From positions 404,501-468,500 of the forward strand of contig MCFH01000019.1 in NCBI GenBank assembly GCA_002104945.1: 64,000 bases of DNA, written 5' to 3'. The position numbers and the translations under genes were made by a program. The notes under the pieces are model-generated. The model had not been told where the DNA came from. It was given only the letters and a program-made list of their open reading frames with translations, and ran no database searches. This stretch comes from Piromyces finnis. Its lineage: Eukaryota; Neocallimastigomycota; Neocallimastigomycetes; Neocallimastigales; Neocallimastigaceae. Of this stretch, positions 48,512-59,281 are shown piece after piece (the first letter of the stretch is position 1; the number at the start of each line of letters is the position of its first letter).

Positions 48512-50190
48512 GCTTTCCAATGAATTCCCTATCAACCGTGGTGTAAGACAAGAATGTCCTCTTTCTCCTATTCTATTTAATCTCTTCATCAATGATATTT
48601 TAAATAAATGTGAAAGGCTTGGAGTTAGCTTAGGAAATAAACGTTGCTGTGGTGGCCTTTTCGCGGATGACATTGTTTTGATTGCTCCTAGCAAGAAGAA
48701 CCTTCAGAAGATGCTCAATCTAGTCCTTGATTGGGCCAATTTAAATGAAATGTCTTTTGGAATAAATAAATGTGCAACTATTGTTGTTAAACCTATCAAC
48801 TTTAATAGATCCCCTAGTTATGTCGACCCAACATTTTACATCAGTATGTGCTCGATTCCAAAGGTTTCTTACTATACTTATCTTGGAATCCCATTCGACG
48901 AAGATCTCTTTCTGACTCCTATTCTGTCTAATATGTACAAAAAAGTTCAGAAATCCTTATTCTCTTTTAAGAACTTCCTCACTAACAATAGTGTTCTTAT
49001 TGGCTTAAAAAATATAGTAATTCATTCCTATATTTTAAGCAAAGTCTCTTATCATGTTCCTTTACTTGGTCCCAACAAAAATAGAACTAGAAGAGTCCAA
49101 TCTCTTATTAATACTGCTGTTTTATGGAGTGTCAATAGCTTTCACAATAAAAGTCTTAATAACAAAGATTTTATTTTTTGAACGAAATTCATTTATTAGT
49201 CTGTATGCTCTTACAAGAGATATGATGATTCCTACCCTTTCAGGTATTTGTGCTGCGCAACAAGTGAAATGATTTGTTAAATGGAGAAAATCAAATTGTA
49301 TTATTAAAGATCTCGTCCGATCAATTCCTCCCATGTCTCATTACTCTTGGGCAAAAGAGTCTTGCTCACTTCATAAGAAGCTTATGAAAATAAATATAAA
49401 AGGACTAAAGATATTAGAGAATATTATTGGAATAATAGTAGCCTAAATAAATGGAAGTAAAGCCATCAGATATACTAACAACAAATTCCTTAATTCAAAT
49501 CGCCTAATGCATATCGATCTCAAAAAACCTCACTTAAGTTTAGGAATTACCTGGATTATTCGTATTTGATGCGGTTATGAATACACTACCTGAATTGCTA
49601 TTGCCAGTAATAGAGTTACTCCTGACTGCCCTCGTGCCTGTCCATGTTGTGGATATGACGAACAATCTTTTTTCCATTGGATATTAGAATGTTCTGCATT
49701 CTCTGAATACAGAACTTCTTCACTTTGCTTTCTTGACGATCTTTTTACCCTTTTTTACAATATACTTACTCCCTGAAATGGAAGTAAGAAAAACAATTTA
49801 TAACTATATTTTTACGTTCTTTTTTAGCTACAAATCGATAAGGCGGAGTAAAGACATTTGAATGAACAGCTTTACAGTTCATCGGGGTCTCATGTTCCAT
49901 AGGTAGAGGGTCTCGCGGCTTTTCTTACTAAAACAACCTCTATCATTAGTAGTTCTATGAAGCTACTTTTTGATAGGTTTAGTAAGACACCTAACGTAAT
50001 CAAGAGCGCCGACGTCATACCGATATAGTAAAGGAACATTCTCAGTGTTCCGTACACAGGATTTAATGTTAGTATTTCTTCAAATGAAAACATTATGAAC
50101 TCATGGGAAAGTTTAGTGGACACCACACTATCATATCTGATGTTGCTTCTCTTTTTTATTTCATTTATTTTATTAGGTAGGGACCAATCC
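48512..50190 (+). pseudogene. LINE copy 3, older divergent subfamily, decayed
   Basis: Begins directly after the poly(A) of copy 2, at a position inside the RT domain just upstream of the NRGVRQECPLSPILFN motif. FADD is present (GGLFADDIVLIAP), then TYLGIPFDEDL. From about 49180 the frame is broken by stops and shifts, although the Cys/His cluster (CPRACPCCGYDEQS, near 49628) and a diverged copy of the C-terminal tail (LTKTTSIISSSMKLLFDRFSK, about 49925-49990) can still be read. No poly(A) precedes the right flanking repeat at 50191. It is a different, older subfamily than copies 1 and 2. Confidence 0.88.
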
Positions 50191-50225
50191 CACACAGTAC
50201 AAATTGCAGAGTTCATTGAACTTTA
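50191..50225 (+). repeat. Right direct repeat flanking the LINE array
   Basis: Partner of 44415-44450. It abuts the end of LINE copy 3 and is followed by ordinary A/T-rich flank. Confidence 0.85.
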
Positions 50226-50345
50226 ATAATTATTTTATTTTATTTTATATATATATATATTTATTATTTATATTTATTATTTATTATATCAATATGTATT
50301 ATCACCTAATATAATGTAATATCTCAAATTAAACAAATAAATAAA

Positions 50346-50590
50346 AGAAGTGTATTTTCTTCCTAGTCTAAAAAAAAAAGAAGAAAATCAAATTGTATTA
50401 TTAAAGAATTTAACCAATTTATTCCTCCAATACCATACTATTCTTAGGATAAAAAATTGTGTTCATTACATAAAGAAAATTATAAAAATTAGTATAAAAA
50501 GTACTATAAATATTATTGAAAGAAAAATGTAGCCTTTATAATGAAGGTAAAACTAAATAAATAAATAAATACAAGAAATGTATTTTCTTC
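50346..50590 (+). mobile_element. LINE relic (copy 4) with flanking direct repeats
   Basis: Bases about 50380-50550 align with copy 3 from 49277 onward (shared gaaaatcaaattgtattatt, then ttcctcc and cattacataa), heavily decayed. A short direct repeat (agaaRtgtattttcttc) flanks it at 50346-50362 and 50574-50590, each followed by an A run. This fits a short, old, 5'-truncated insertion. Confidence 0.7.
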
Positions 50591-50916
50591 TTTAAAAAAA
50601 AAAAACAAACTCTAAAATAATAACGAACTTATCATATTTTAAACAAAAATTGCTAGAATATATTACAGCCCTTTTTTATTCAATAATGCTCAATTTATTT
50701 TAATTTTAAAATTATTTTTTTCATAATACATGTATTAAGATAATAAAATTTTCATATTATATGCTACTACAAAATAATTATCTTTAATTTATTATTGATA
50801 ATCAATATATATATATATATATTAGAAAAATAAAATAAACAAAATAAATCAAGACAGAACAATAATAATGTGATTTTATAAAAAATATTTAAGAAAATAC
50901 ATTATTATTATTGTTA

Positions 50917-51687
50917 TTAAAATTCTTTTTTTTTATACCAAAATTCATTCTTATCCTTATCATAATGAATATAGCTAGATTTACCTCTTTTTAAATAATA
51001 GTTAAGTCTTACAACTTCATATCGATCTTTATTATTATTCTTCAAAATACAGTTATCATCGTCTAGTCCGTATTTCGTTTTATAGTAAATTCCTCTTTCG
51101 AAAGCAGTTGCAAAACAACAAGTAAGCTTTTTATAATCTTCGGGAAGATCATCAACGATTTGTAATAAATCTCCACACCATGAACCAATTAATTCTTCAG
51201 TAACATCAGCGGAGCATCCATAAAATAAAGCCATTTCTGTTCCTCTACCTGTTTCGGTAAGTGGAGGAATTAAATCAATTAAAAATCGATATAATCCCTC
51301 TTCTTCATCTTTATATGAAACTGATTTTTCATAATAATCTTTCAAATCAATAGCTTGTTTTTTAGTATGATTTACTAAATAACCATCATATTTCACAGAA
51401 TTAGTCGTATCATAATCAAAATACTCAAATGGATCTTCTTCAAAAGGAATATTTTCCCATAAGTCATGATTTTCACCAATAAATTTAACTTTTTCATAAT
51501 AAGGCTTACTAGATAAATTATCATTATTGAGTTCAAACTCTTCTAAGCCTTTAGAGATGGAAATTCCTAATAACTTTTCTTCAGAATTTGTAAACCTTTC
51601 AATTCTATCATCAATTAAAACATAATCTCCAACCCACATAACATGAAAAGGAGCTTTTCTAAGTAAATAATGAGTTTTGCATATCAT
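50917..51687 (-). CDS. Intronless 256-aa protein of unknown function
   Basis: One open frame with less A/T-rich codons than the surroundings and no intron, unlike most genes in this window. It starts MICKTHYLLRKAPFHVMWVGD. It has no signal peptide or membrane helix. It is acidic in the middle (PFEEDPFEYFDYD) and contains well-formed globular-looking segments: SVKYDGYLVNHTKKQAIDL, LIDLIPPLTETGRGTEMALFYG, EELIGSWCGDLLQI, and three Cys (CCFATAFERG). My impression is that it resembles hypothetical proteins of gut Firmicutes, but I cannot verify this. No function is assigned. The gene stands alone between the LINE relic and an A/T spacer. Confidence 0.8.
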   Translation of the reverse strand: MICKTHYLLRKAPFHVMWVGDYVLIDDRIERFTNSEEKLLGISISKGLEEFELNNDNLSSKPYYEKVKFIGENHDLWENIPFEEDPFEYFDYDTTNSVKYDGYLVNHTKKQAIDLKDYYEKSVSYKDEEEGLYRFLIDLIPPLTETGRGTEMALFYGCSADVTEELIGSWCGDLLQIVDDLPEDYKKLTCCFATAFERGIYYKTKYGLDDDNCILKNNNKDRYEVVRLNYYLKRGKSSYIHYDKDKNEFWYKKKEF

Positions 51688-52463
51688 ACTGTTATATGAA
51701 TAACAGTCTGCATGGAACTTATCACTACTCGATAAAACGTTTCTTTGTTTCTATATTATATACCACTGCATTAAATAATTGACCCATAATTTGCTTTTTT
51801 TTTTTTTTTGTTAAAAAAATAAATAAAACAAATATAAATCTTTTTTTAATGTTTTAAACGAATCTTTAATAAATAAAATCAAAACAAAAAGTAAAAAATT
51901 ATTATTTTATTTTTGATTTTAAAATGATAAGAAGAAAAAAAAAATAAAAAAAAACAAATATTGAATAATAAATACTTTTTAAAAGTTATTCTAAGTAATA
52001 TATATATATATTAACTCTATTAACTATTAGCTATATTAGATATATTATATATATTATATTATATATCTATTTTCTTTAATAAATTTATTGTCTAGCGTAG
52101 TTGTCCTAGAAAAAAAAATTTTTTTATAATATAAAAAAAAAATTATTTAGCCATTGTAGTTTTGTGATTTAATAGAACATTTTAGAAGTATTTTAATTGT
52201 GATGTAAGTATTTCTTTATTTTATTGAAAGAAATATTATTGTTACAGTTGCTATTTCAGTAGTTATTTAAATTTCTCCTGTATATTAATTTTATAATGAG
52301 AAAGTATATTTATATTGTTTGATTTATTTTATTAATAATTAAACAATATAAATATATTTTCTCATTATATTTTATTTTATTAGTAATTAAAAAAGTAAAA
52401 AAAATATTATTGTAAATAAAGAAATCAAAATACGCTTATATAGTTTTCTATTTGCTACATTAC

Positions 52464-52507
<44 letters not shown>

Positions 52508-53312
52508 TATAATTATTATAATTATTTAATTCATTGATAGAATTGATTTTAATTTCTATTTCATTTATTATCAATTATGAAAATGGTAGTGACAATATTT
52601 CATATTTATATTTATTATTTGTATTCATTTCTTATTAGTTTATATTAATAGTAATAATTGAAAGAGGCATAAATCAGTAAAATATTGGATTAGTTCTGCT
52701 ACCAGATTCATATATTCATCGTTTTATGGGAAAGATGAGGGAAGCAATCTTATATAGATTCATAAAAAATATCAATAAAACTCATTCGTCTTTAACTTGA
52801 TATATAATTGTACAAAATATTCAACTTGAAGCTAGATGATAGCTTACCTATAGATTTAACCTCACAGTCTTCATCCCATAATTCTATAAATTTTATATAT
52901 AAAGAAAAGTAAATAATAAATATATAACTTTGATATTGAATAAAAATATATTAAGTTTATTATTTTTTTTTGATTATTTTTATACATATTTTGATAATTC
53001 TTTAAACTAGTAATTATATATGATGTTTACTAATTTTTATATGATATTAAAAAAATACAATTATTTAAAAAACACTTCAAAAATACATAAACAATAATAA
53101 GAAAATATTATTTTATTTTTTATACTTTTTTTATATTGTTTTTTATTTTTAATTTTTTAAATAGTAATTATTTATACATTTTAATTTTATACATAAATTT
53201 TAGCTTTAGTTTCATTTTACTCAAAAAAAGAAAAACTATTAACTAAAGGAATATTTTTTTTGAATTTCTATAAATTTAGATTCATGATGAATCACGATGA
53301 ATCATGATGAAT
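51688..53312. other. Intergenic 1.6 kb with a hairpin and a less AT-rich island
   Basis: Contains a poly(T) run at about 51796-51809, the inverted repeat at 52293-52368, a (TTA)n tract near 52480-52505, and a patch at about 52660-52890 with more G/C than its surroundings. That patch reads on the minus strand as a short stop-free piece (FIELWDEDCEVKSI then GTAAGC, a possible splice donor). It may be a gene relic. I cannot build a gene from it. Confidence 0.5.
52293..52368. repeat. 28-bp inverted repeat (long hairpin)
   Basis: Arms 52293-52320 and 52341-52368 are reverse complements with one mismatch and a 20-nt loop. It is compositionally AT-rich but far too long and exact to be chance; a foldback/MITE relic is possible. 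Confidence 0.8.
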
Positions 53313-53933
53313 TTAAACCATGTTTAATGGACTGTTTTCTAATGAATCTTTCTTAGATCTCTTGACCCAAAGGAAGACACCAGCTGAAGAAAGAGCAGCT
53401 GCACCTGCAATACCGGCAGCAGCTAAAGTACCATCGGTACCTTCTTCATCATCAGCTGAATCTTCAGCATTGTCTTCGGCATCAAGATCATCAACATTCT
53501 TGATATCATCTCCACCTTCAACATCACCTTCATCATTGGCATTAGCATAATCATCTGAAGCTTCACCTGCATCAGCTGCATCAGCTGCATCATTTGGTGA
53601 TTCTCCATAATCATCGGAAGCTTCACCTGCTTCTGCATCTGGATTAACACCATCAGCATCACCTGGTGTAATGTCTGATGAATCTGGATTTTCATTTGAA
53701 TCACCAATTCCTGGAATATCATCAACATTAGCATTATCTGAAATATCAGCATTATCTAAAGCATCATCTTCCTTGTCTGAACCGATATCGGCAACATCTC
53801 CAACCTTAGATGGAATATCAGAAATGTCATCCTTAGTAGCTGGAGCAATATCTTCATCATCAGAAATTTCATTACTGTTAGCGAAAGCTAAAGCAGCAAG
53901 AGTAGTGAATAATAAAATACTTTGGAACTTCAT
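53313..53933 (-). CDS. Secreted acidic, membrane-anchored protein, copy 1 (206 aa)
   Basis: Intronless. A signal peptide (MKFQSILLFTTLAALAFANS) is followed by about 140 residues dominated by Asp, Glu, Ala, Ser and Asn (ISDDEDIAPATKDD, then GEASDDY twice). Near the C-terminus is one hydrophobic segment (AAAGIAGAAALSSAGVFLW), then VKRSKKD and a 13-residue cytosolic tail. The topology is type I membrane protein with a disordered acidic exterior. I do not recognise the family; surface or wall protein is inference. The predicted protein is identical in all three copies (see 55312 and 58193). Flanks of about 200 bp downstream and 260 bp upstream are duplicated with the gene. Confidence 0.88.
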   Translation of the reverse strand: MKFQSILLFTTLAALAFANSNEISDDEDIAPATKDDISDIPSKVGDVADIGSDKEDDALDNADISDNANVDDIPGIGDSNENPDSSDITPGDADGVNPDAEAGEASDDYGESPNDAADAADAGEASDDYANANDEGDVEGGDDIKNVDDLDAEDNAEDSADDEEGTDGTLAAAGIAGAAALSSAGVFLWVKRSKKDSLENSPLNMV

Positions 53934-54404
53934 TTTTGATTAGTTAGAAATTTGTATAAAAAAAAATAGTTTTAAAAAAATTTTTAGTTAATAGTTTTCT
54001 TTATAATAAATTGATTTTATGTTTATAGAATATATATATTATATTTTATTATAAAATATTAAAATAATATATATATTTTTAAAAATATTCAAAAAATAAT
54101 CAAACGATAATTTCTTATAACTTTAAAATTATAAAAATTGATTAAAAATAATGACAAAAAAATGAAGAAAAATTCAAATGTATTTATATGTTTTATTAAG
54201 CCTATGTTTTATTAATAATAATTAAAAGTTAATATTACTTTTAGCATTTAATCTTGCAAGTAATATCTCTTATATTAAAAGCTTATTTTTTAAATAATTA
54301 ATCTTGGAAACTTTGCAAATTTAAAACCATTTTAATTTATTTTTAATGGTAATATTTTTAGTAAATTGATATTAAAACTTTATTACTTATATTTAATAGT
54401 TATT

Positions 54405-54677
54405 GATATATTAAAATAATTTCTTAATGGGAAAATATAAATATTAAATGTAATGATAAAAAAAGCAAAAATTATAGTATTAATAATAAAACTAATAATA
54501 ACAAAAACATGAAAATATTTATTAAAATAATAATTATTATGGATATATTAAAATAATTTCTTAATGGGAAAATATAAATATTAAATGTAATGATAAAAAA
54601 AGCAAAAATTATGGTATTAATAATAAAACTAATAATAACAAAAACATGAAAATATTTATTAAAATAATAATTATTAT
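54405..54677 (+). repeat. 137-bp tandem repeat, two copies
   Basis: Units begin gatatattaaaataatttc at 54405 and 54542 and are nearly identical to the end of the second at about 54677. It is non-coding. It sits between secreted-protein copies 1 and 2. Upstream of it, 54320-54390 matches part of the inverted-repeat arm (about 56620-56695), so copy 1 once carried a longer duplicated flank. Confidence 0.85.
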
Positions 54678-55121
54678 GAAGTAATATATATAATTATATA
54701 ATAATAATTTAATTAAATATAGTTATATATTATTATTTTAAATTGCAATAAAATATATAAGCTATTAACCTACTAATTCTACTAATTATTATAATTATCA
54801 TTGTTACTGAATAATATGTAGAACCGGGATAATTAATTATAAATATTTAACTCAAACAAATTGTATGTTTGGGTTAATAATTGAAGGATAGGGCAATATA
54901 TGCCAACCAAATTCATGTTTTTTTCTAATAAAGAAATTAAATTTAAAATTCATCTGGAATGGTAGAATAGTAATTAAAATTTTTCAAATAGTAATTAAAA
55001 TTTCAAAAACTTTAAATATGATTATTGTGTTAACTATTAAATATATTATAAATTATGAAAAAATAAATAAAATAAATTTTTTTATTATCACTTAAATATT
55101 AATAATAGTATTTATTTTTTT

Positions 55122-56508
55122 AAATTTTTTTATTATTTTTTTATTTTTAATTTTTTAGATAGTAATTATTTATACATTTTAATTTTTTACATAAAGTTTA
55201 GCTTTAGTTTCATTTTACTCAAAAAAAGAAAAACTATTAACTAAAGGAATATTTTTTTTTGAATTTCTATAAATTTAGATTCATGATGAATCACGATGAA
55301 TCATGATGAATTTAAACCATGTTTAATGGACTGTTTTCTAATGAATCTTTCTTAGATCTCTTGACCCAAAGGAAGACACCAGCTGAAGAAAGAGCAGCTG
55401 CACCTGCAATACCGGCAGCAGCTAAAGTACCATCGGTACCTTCTTCATCATCAGCTGAATCTTCAGCATTGTCTTCGGCATCAAGATCATCAACATTCTT
55501 GATATCATCTCCACCTTCAACATCACCTTCATCATTGGCATTAGCATAATCATCTGAGGCTTCACCTGCATCAGCTGCATCAGCTGCATCATTTGGTGAT
55601 TCTCCATAATCATCGGAAGCTTCACCTGCTTCTGCATCTGGATTAACACCATCAGCATCACCTGGTGTAATGTCTGATGAATCTGGATTTTCATTTGAAT
55701 CACCAATTCCTGGAATATCATCAACATTAGCATTATCTGAAATATCAGCATTATCTAAAGCATCATCTTCCTTGTCTGAACCGATATCGGCAACATCTCC
55801 AACCTTAGATGGAATATCAGAAATGTCATCCTTAGTAGCTGGAGCAATATCTTCATCATCAGAAATTTCATTACTGTTAGCGAAAGCTAAAGCAGCAAGA
55901 GTAGTGAATAATAAAATACTTTGGAACTTCATTTTTGATTAGTTAGAAATTTGTATAAAAAAAAATAGTTTTAAAAAAATTTTTAGTTAATAGTTTTCTT
56001 TATAATAAATTGATTTTATGTTTATAGAATATATATATTATATTTTATTATAAAATATTAAAATAATATATATATTTTTAAAAATATTCAAAAAATAATC
56101 AAACGATAATTTCTTATAACTTTAAAATTATAAAAATTGATTAAAAATAATGACAAAAAAATGAAGAAAAATTCAAATGTATTTATATGTTTTTTTATAT
56201 TATTATTATTATTAGTAGTATCATTTAATAATAATAAAAAAAAAAACCAAGAAAAAACACTCTTTTCACTTTACTTATTCATTATATTATAATAATATAA
56301 TACAAAATTCTATTTTTTTTTTTTAATATAATTTTAATCTATTAAATTATCAAATTATCATTATGATTAAAGTTTACCATTTATGGAAATAAAATAAATT
56401 AATTAAAATATAATAAACATTTAATTATCAATATAATATTTATATATTAAATAAGATGAAAGATTAAATATGAAAAGTGAGTCGTGAATATTTTTTTAAA
56501 AAAATAAA

Positions 56509-56550
<42 letters not shown>

Positions 56551-56714
56551 TTTATAAAGTTGATATTTTATATAGATTTACTCTTAATAAAAGTTTAATC
56601 ATTTAATCTAGTAAAACTTAACCATTTTAATTTATTTTTAATAGTAGTATTTTTAGTAAATTGATTTTAATATTTTGATATTAAAACTTTATATTTTATT
56701 TTCTCTTTTACATG
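55122..56714. repeat. Left arm of a ~1.6-kb inverted repeat
   Basis: Reverse-complement partner of 57375-59002, carrying secreted-protein copy 2 and about 780 bp beyond its 5' end. The arms share the same (TTA)n tract, coding region and both flanks. The main difference is a roughly 20-25-nt indel near 56613 versus about 57470. Boundaries were read by eye where similarity ends. Confidence 0.88.
55312..55932 (-). CDS. Secreted acidic, membrane-anchored protein, copy 2 (206 aa)
   Basis: Predicted protein identical to copies 1 and 3. It differs from copy 1 at DNA level by very few bases, for example a silent change at about 55558. It lies in the same orientation as copy 1, 1999 bp further right. 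Same domain order: signal peptide, acidic Asp/Ala/Ser region, one membrane helix, short basic tail. Near-zero divergence even in flanking AT-rich DNA points to very recent duplication or ongoing gene conversion. Confidence 0.88.
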   Translation of the reverse strand: MKFQSILLFTTLAALAFANSNEISDDEDIAPATKDDISDIPSKVGDVADIGSDKEDDALDNADISDNANVDDIPGIGDSNENPDSSDITPGDADGVNPDAEAGEASDDYGESPNDAADAADAGEASDDYANANDEGDVEGGDDIKNVDDLDAEDNAEDSADDEEGTDGTLAAAGIAGAAALSSAGVFLWVKRSKKDSLENSPLNMV

Positions 56715-57374
56715 GCTTTATTATTACAAAATATAAATAAAAGATAATAATAAATATAATAATAACAATATCAAATAGTAAATATTAATTATTATTTATA
56801 ATAATGAAAATAGTAATGATTATATATTAGCAATAATAAAAATAATATCAAAATAAATAGATTGGGAAAAAGTAAGTTTAAGAATAAAAATAAAAATTAA
56901 AATAAAATATTTAAATTATTAAGTATTAATAACAATTAAAAATAATTTAATCATTTAGTTTATATTTTGATAATTATTTCTGATATTAACATATTATTAA
57001 GTAATATAGACATGGTAAAATAAACATTGATATGATATATTCATATATTATATTACTTTATTCAATTATTATTATCTACATTTAAAAATGTTTTAATATC
57101 AAAAATTAATCAAATGTATTAAATATATTTAATATTATCATTTTATTGCATTTTGATTTAATTTTATTGTATAATTTTACTACTCCTTACATAATTCAAA
57201 ACTATTTTTTCCCATCAATAATGAAATATCTATTTTTGTTTATTTCATTTCATTATTATTTACTATTATAATTAATATTTACTATTTACTATTTATTATA
57301 TTTATTATAATTACTTATATTTTAATATGAATTTATTTGTATTTTAAAATATACTTTAAAATATACTTATCCTA
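56715..57374. other. Spacer of the large inverted repeat
   Basis: About 660 bp of A/T-rich sequence with no gene. It separates the two arms, so the structure is a long inverted repeat rather than a perfect palindrome. Confidence 0.7.
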
Positions 57375-57565
57375 TGTAAAAGAGGAAATAAAATATAAAG
57401 TTTTAATATCAAAATATTAAAATCAATTTACTAAAAATACTACTATTAAAAATAAATTAAAATGGTTTGAAATTTGAAAAAAGTTTTAAATGCTAAAAGT
57501 TTTACTAGATTAAATGATTAAACTTTTATTAAGAGTAAATCTATATAAAATATCAACTTTATAAA

Positions 57566-57610
<45 letters not shown>

Positions 57611-59002
57611 TTTATTTTTTTAAAAAAATATTCACGACTCACTTTTCATATTTAATCTTTCATCTTATTTAATATATAAATATTATATTGATAATTAAAT
57701 GTTTATTATATTTTAATTAATTTATTTTATTTCCATAAATGGTAAACTTTAATCATAATGATAATTTGATAATTTAATAGATTAAAATTATATTAAAAAA
57801 AAAAAATAGAATTTTGTATTATATTATTATAATATAATGAATAAGTAAAGTGAAAAGAGTGTTTTTTCTTGGTTTTTTTTTTTATTATTATTAAATGATA
57901 CTACTAATAATAATAATAATATAAAAAAACATATAAATACATTTGAATTTTTCTTCATTTTTTTGTCATTATTTTTAATCAATTTTTATAATTTTAAAGT
58001 TATAAGAAATTATCGTTTGATTATTTTTTGAATATTTTTAAAAATATATATATTATTTTAATATTTTATAATAAAATATAATATATATATTCTACAAAGT
58101 ATAAACATAAAATCAATTTATTATAAAGAAAACTATTAACTAAGAAACTTTTAAAACTTTTTTTTTTTATACAAATTTCTAACTAATCAAAAATGAAGTT
58201 CCAAAGTATTTTATTATTCACTACTCTTGCTGCTTTAGCTTTCGCTAACAGTAATGAAATTTCTGATGATGAAGATATTGCTCCAGCTACTAAGGATGAC
58301 ATTTCTGATATTCCATCTAAGGTTGGAGATGTTGCCGATATCGGTTCAGACAAGGAAGATGATGCTTTAGATAATGCTGATATTTCAGATAATGCTAATG
58401 TTGATGATATTCCAGGAATTGGTGATTCAAATGAAAATCCAGATTCATCAGACATTACACCAGGTGATGCTGATGGTGTTAATCCAGATGCAGAAGCAGG
58501 TGAAGCTTCCGATGATTATGGAGAATCACCAAATGATGCAGCTGATGCAGCTGATGCAGGTGAAGCTTCAGATGATTATGCTAATGCCAATGATGAAGGT
58601 GATGTTGAAGGTGGAGATGATATCAAGAATGTTGATGATCTTGATGCCGAAGACAATGCTGAAGATTCAGCTGATGATGAAGAAGGTACCGATGGTACTT
58701 TAGCTGCTGCCGGTATTGCAGGTGCAGCTGCTCTTTCTTCAGCTGGTGTCTTCCTTTGGGTCAAGAGATCTAAGAAAGATTCATTAGAAAACAGTCCATT
58801 AAACATGGTTTAAATTCATCATGATTCATCGTGATTCATCATGAATCTAAATTTATAGAAATTCAAAAAAAAATATTCCTTTAGTTAATAGTTTTTCTTT
58901 TTTTGAGTAAAATGAAACTAAAGCTAAACTTTATGTATAAAATTAAAATGTATAAATAATTACTATCTAAAAAACTAAAAATAAAAAAATAATAAAAAAA
59001 TT
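57375..59002. repeat. Right arm of the ~1.6-kb inverted repeat
   Basis: Partner of 55122-56714, carrying secreted-protein copy 3 on the plus strand. Homology ends on the outer side near 59002, in a poly(A)-rich stretch. Confidence 0.88.
58193..58813 (+). CDS. Secreted acidic, membrane-anchored protein, copy 3 (206 aa)
   Basis: Same 206-residue protein as the two minus-strand copies, here on the plus strand in the right arm of the inverted repeat. ATG at 58193 directly precedes the signal peptide. The 5' leader differs from the others by a few bases around 58094-58160, and the 3' flank carries the same short palindromic tail (atgattcatcgtgattcat) just after the stop as the other copies. Confidence 0.88.
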   Translation: MKFQSILLFTTLAALAFANSNEISDDEDIAPATKDDISDIPSKVGDVADIGSDKEDDALDNADISDNANVDDIPGIGDSNENPDSSDITPGDADGVNPDAEAGEASDDYGESPNDAADAADAGEASDDYANANDEGDVEGGDDIKNVDDLDAEDNAEDSADDEEGTDGTLAAAGIAGAAALSSAGVFLWVKRSKKDSLENSPLNMV

Positions 59003-59063
59003 CAAAAAATATAAAAAATAATAATATTTTAGTATTATAATTAGTGTTTAGTGTGACTTTGAT

Positions 59064-59281
59064 AAATTAGTATTTATCCTAGATTTTTGGCTATTTTAGT
59101 CTGGAATTCTTCCAGAGCTTGAACTAACCTTGGATTCTCTGGCTAAACCTCTAAAGTTTTAGCCTAAAAATTCTCATTTTTAGAAAATTTCTTGGTTAAA
59201 AGTCTAGTAGAGGTCGAATTTCTTCTGGCTAAAAACTGGCTAAAATCACCAAAAATCTAGTATAAATACATAAATACTAAC
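59064..59281. mobile_element. MITE-like foldback element, about 218 bp
   Basis: The left end (ttagtatttatcctagattt) and the right end around 59237-59281 are imperfect inverted repeats of each other, the right one with a small insertion. The interior has nested short palindromes (ctggaattcttccag; ggctaaa...tttagcc). No coding capacity. The right part is included in the tandem duplication that follows. Confidence 0.65.

Noticed and set aside
49890-50216. 108-codon minus-strand frame
   Set aside because: Lies antisense to the decayed C-terminal tail of LINE copy 3; the plus-strand similarity to the LINE explains the base composition.
53320-53943. Antisense and overlapping frames over the secreted-protein copies, including Met/Leu/Gln-rich ones (same at 55319-55942 and 58183-58806)
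   Set aside because: They are shadows of the gene with a signal peptide. Their content is a frame-shifted reading of an Asp/Ala repeat.
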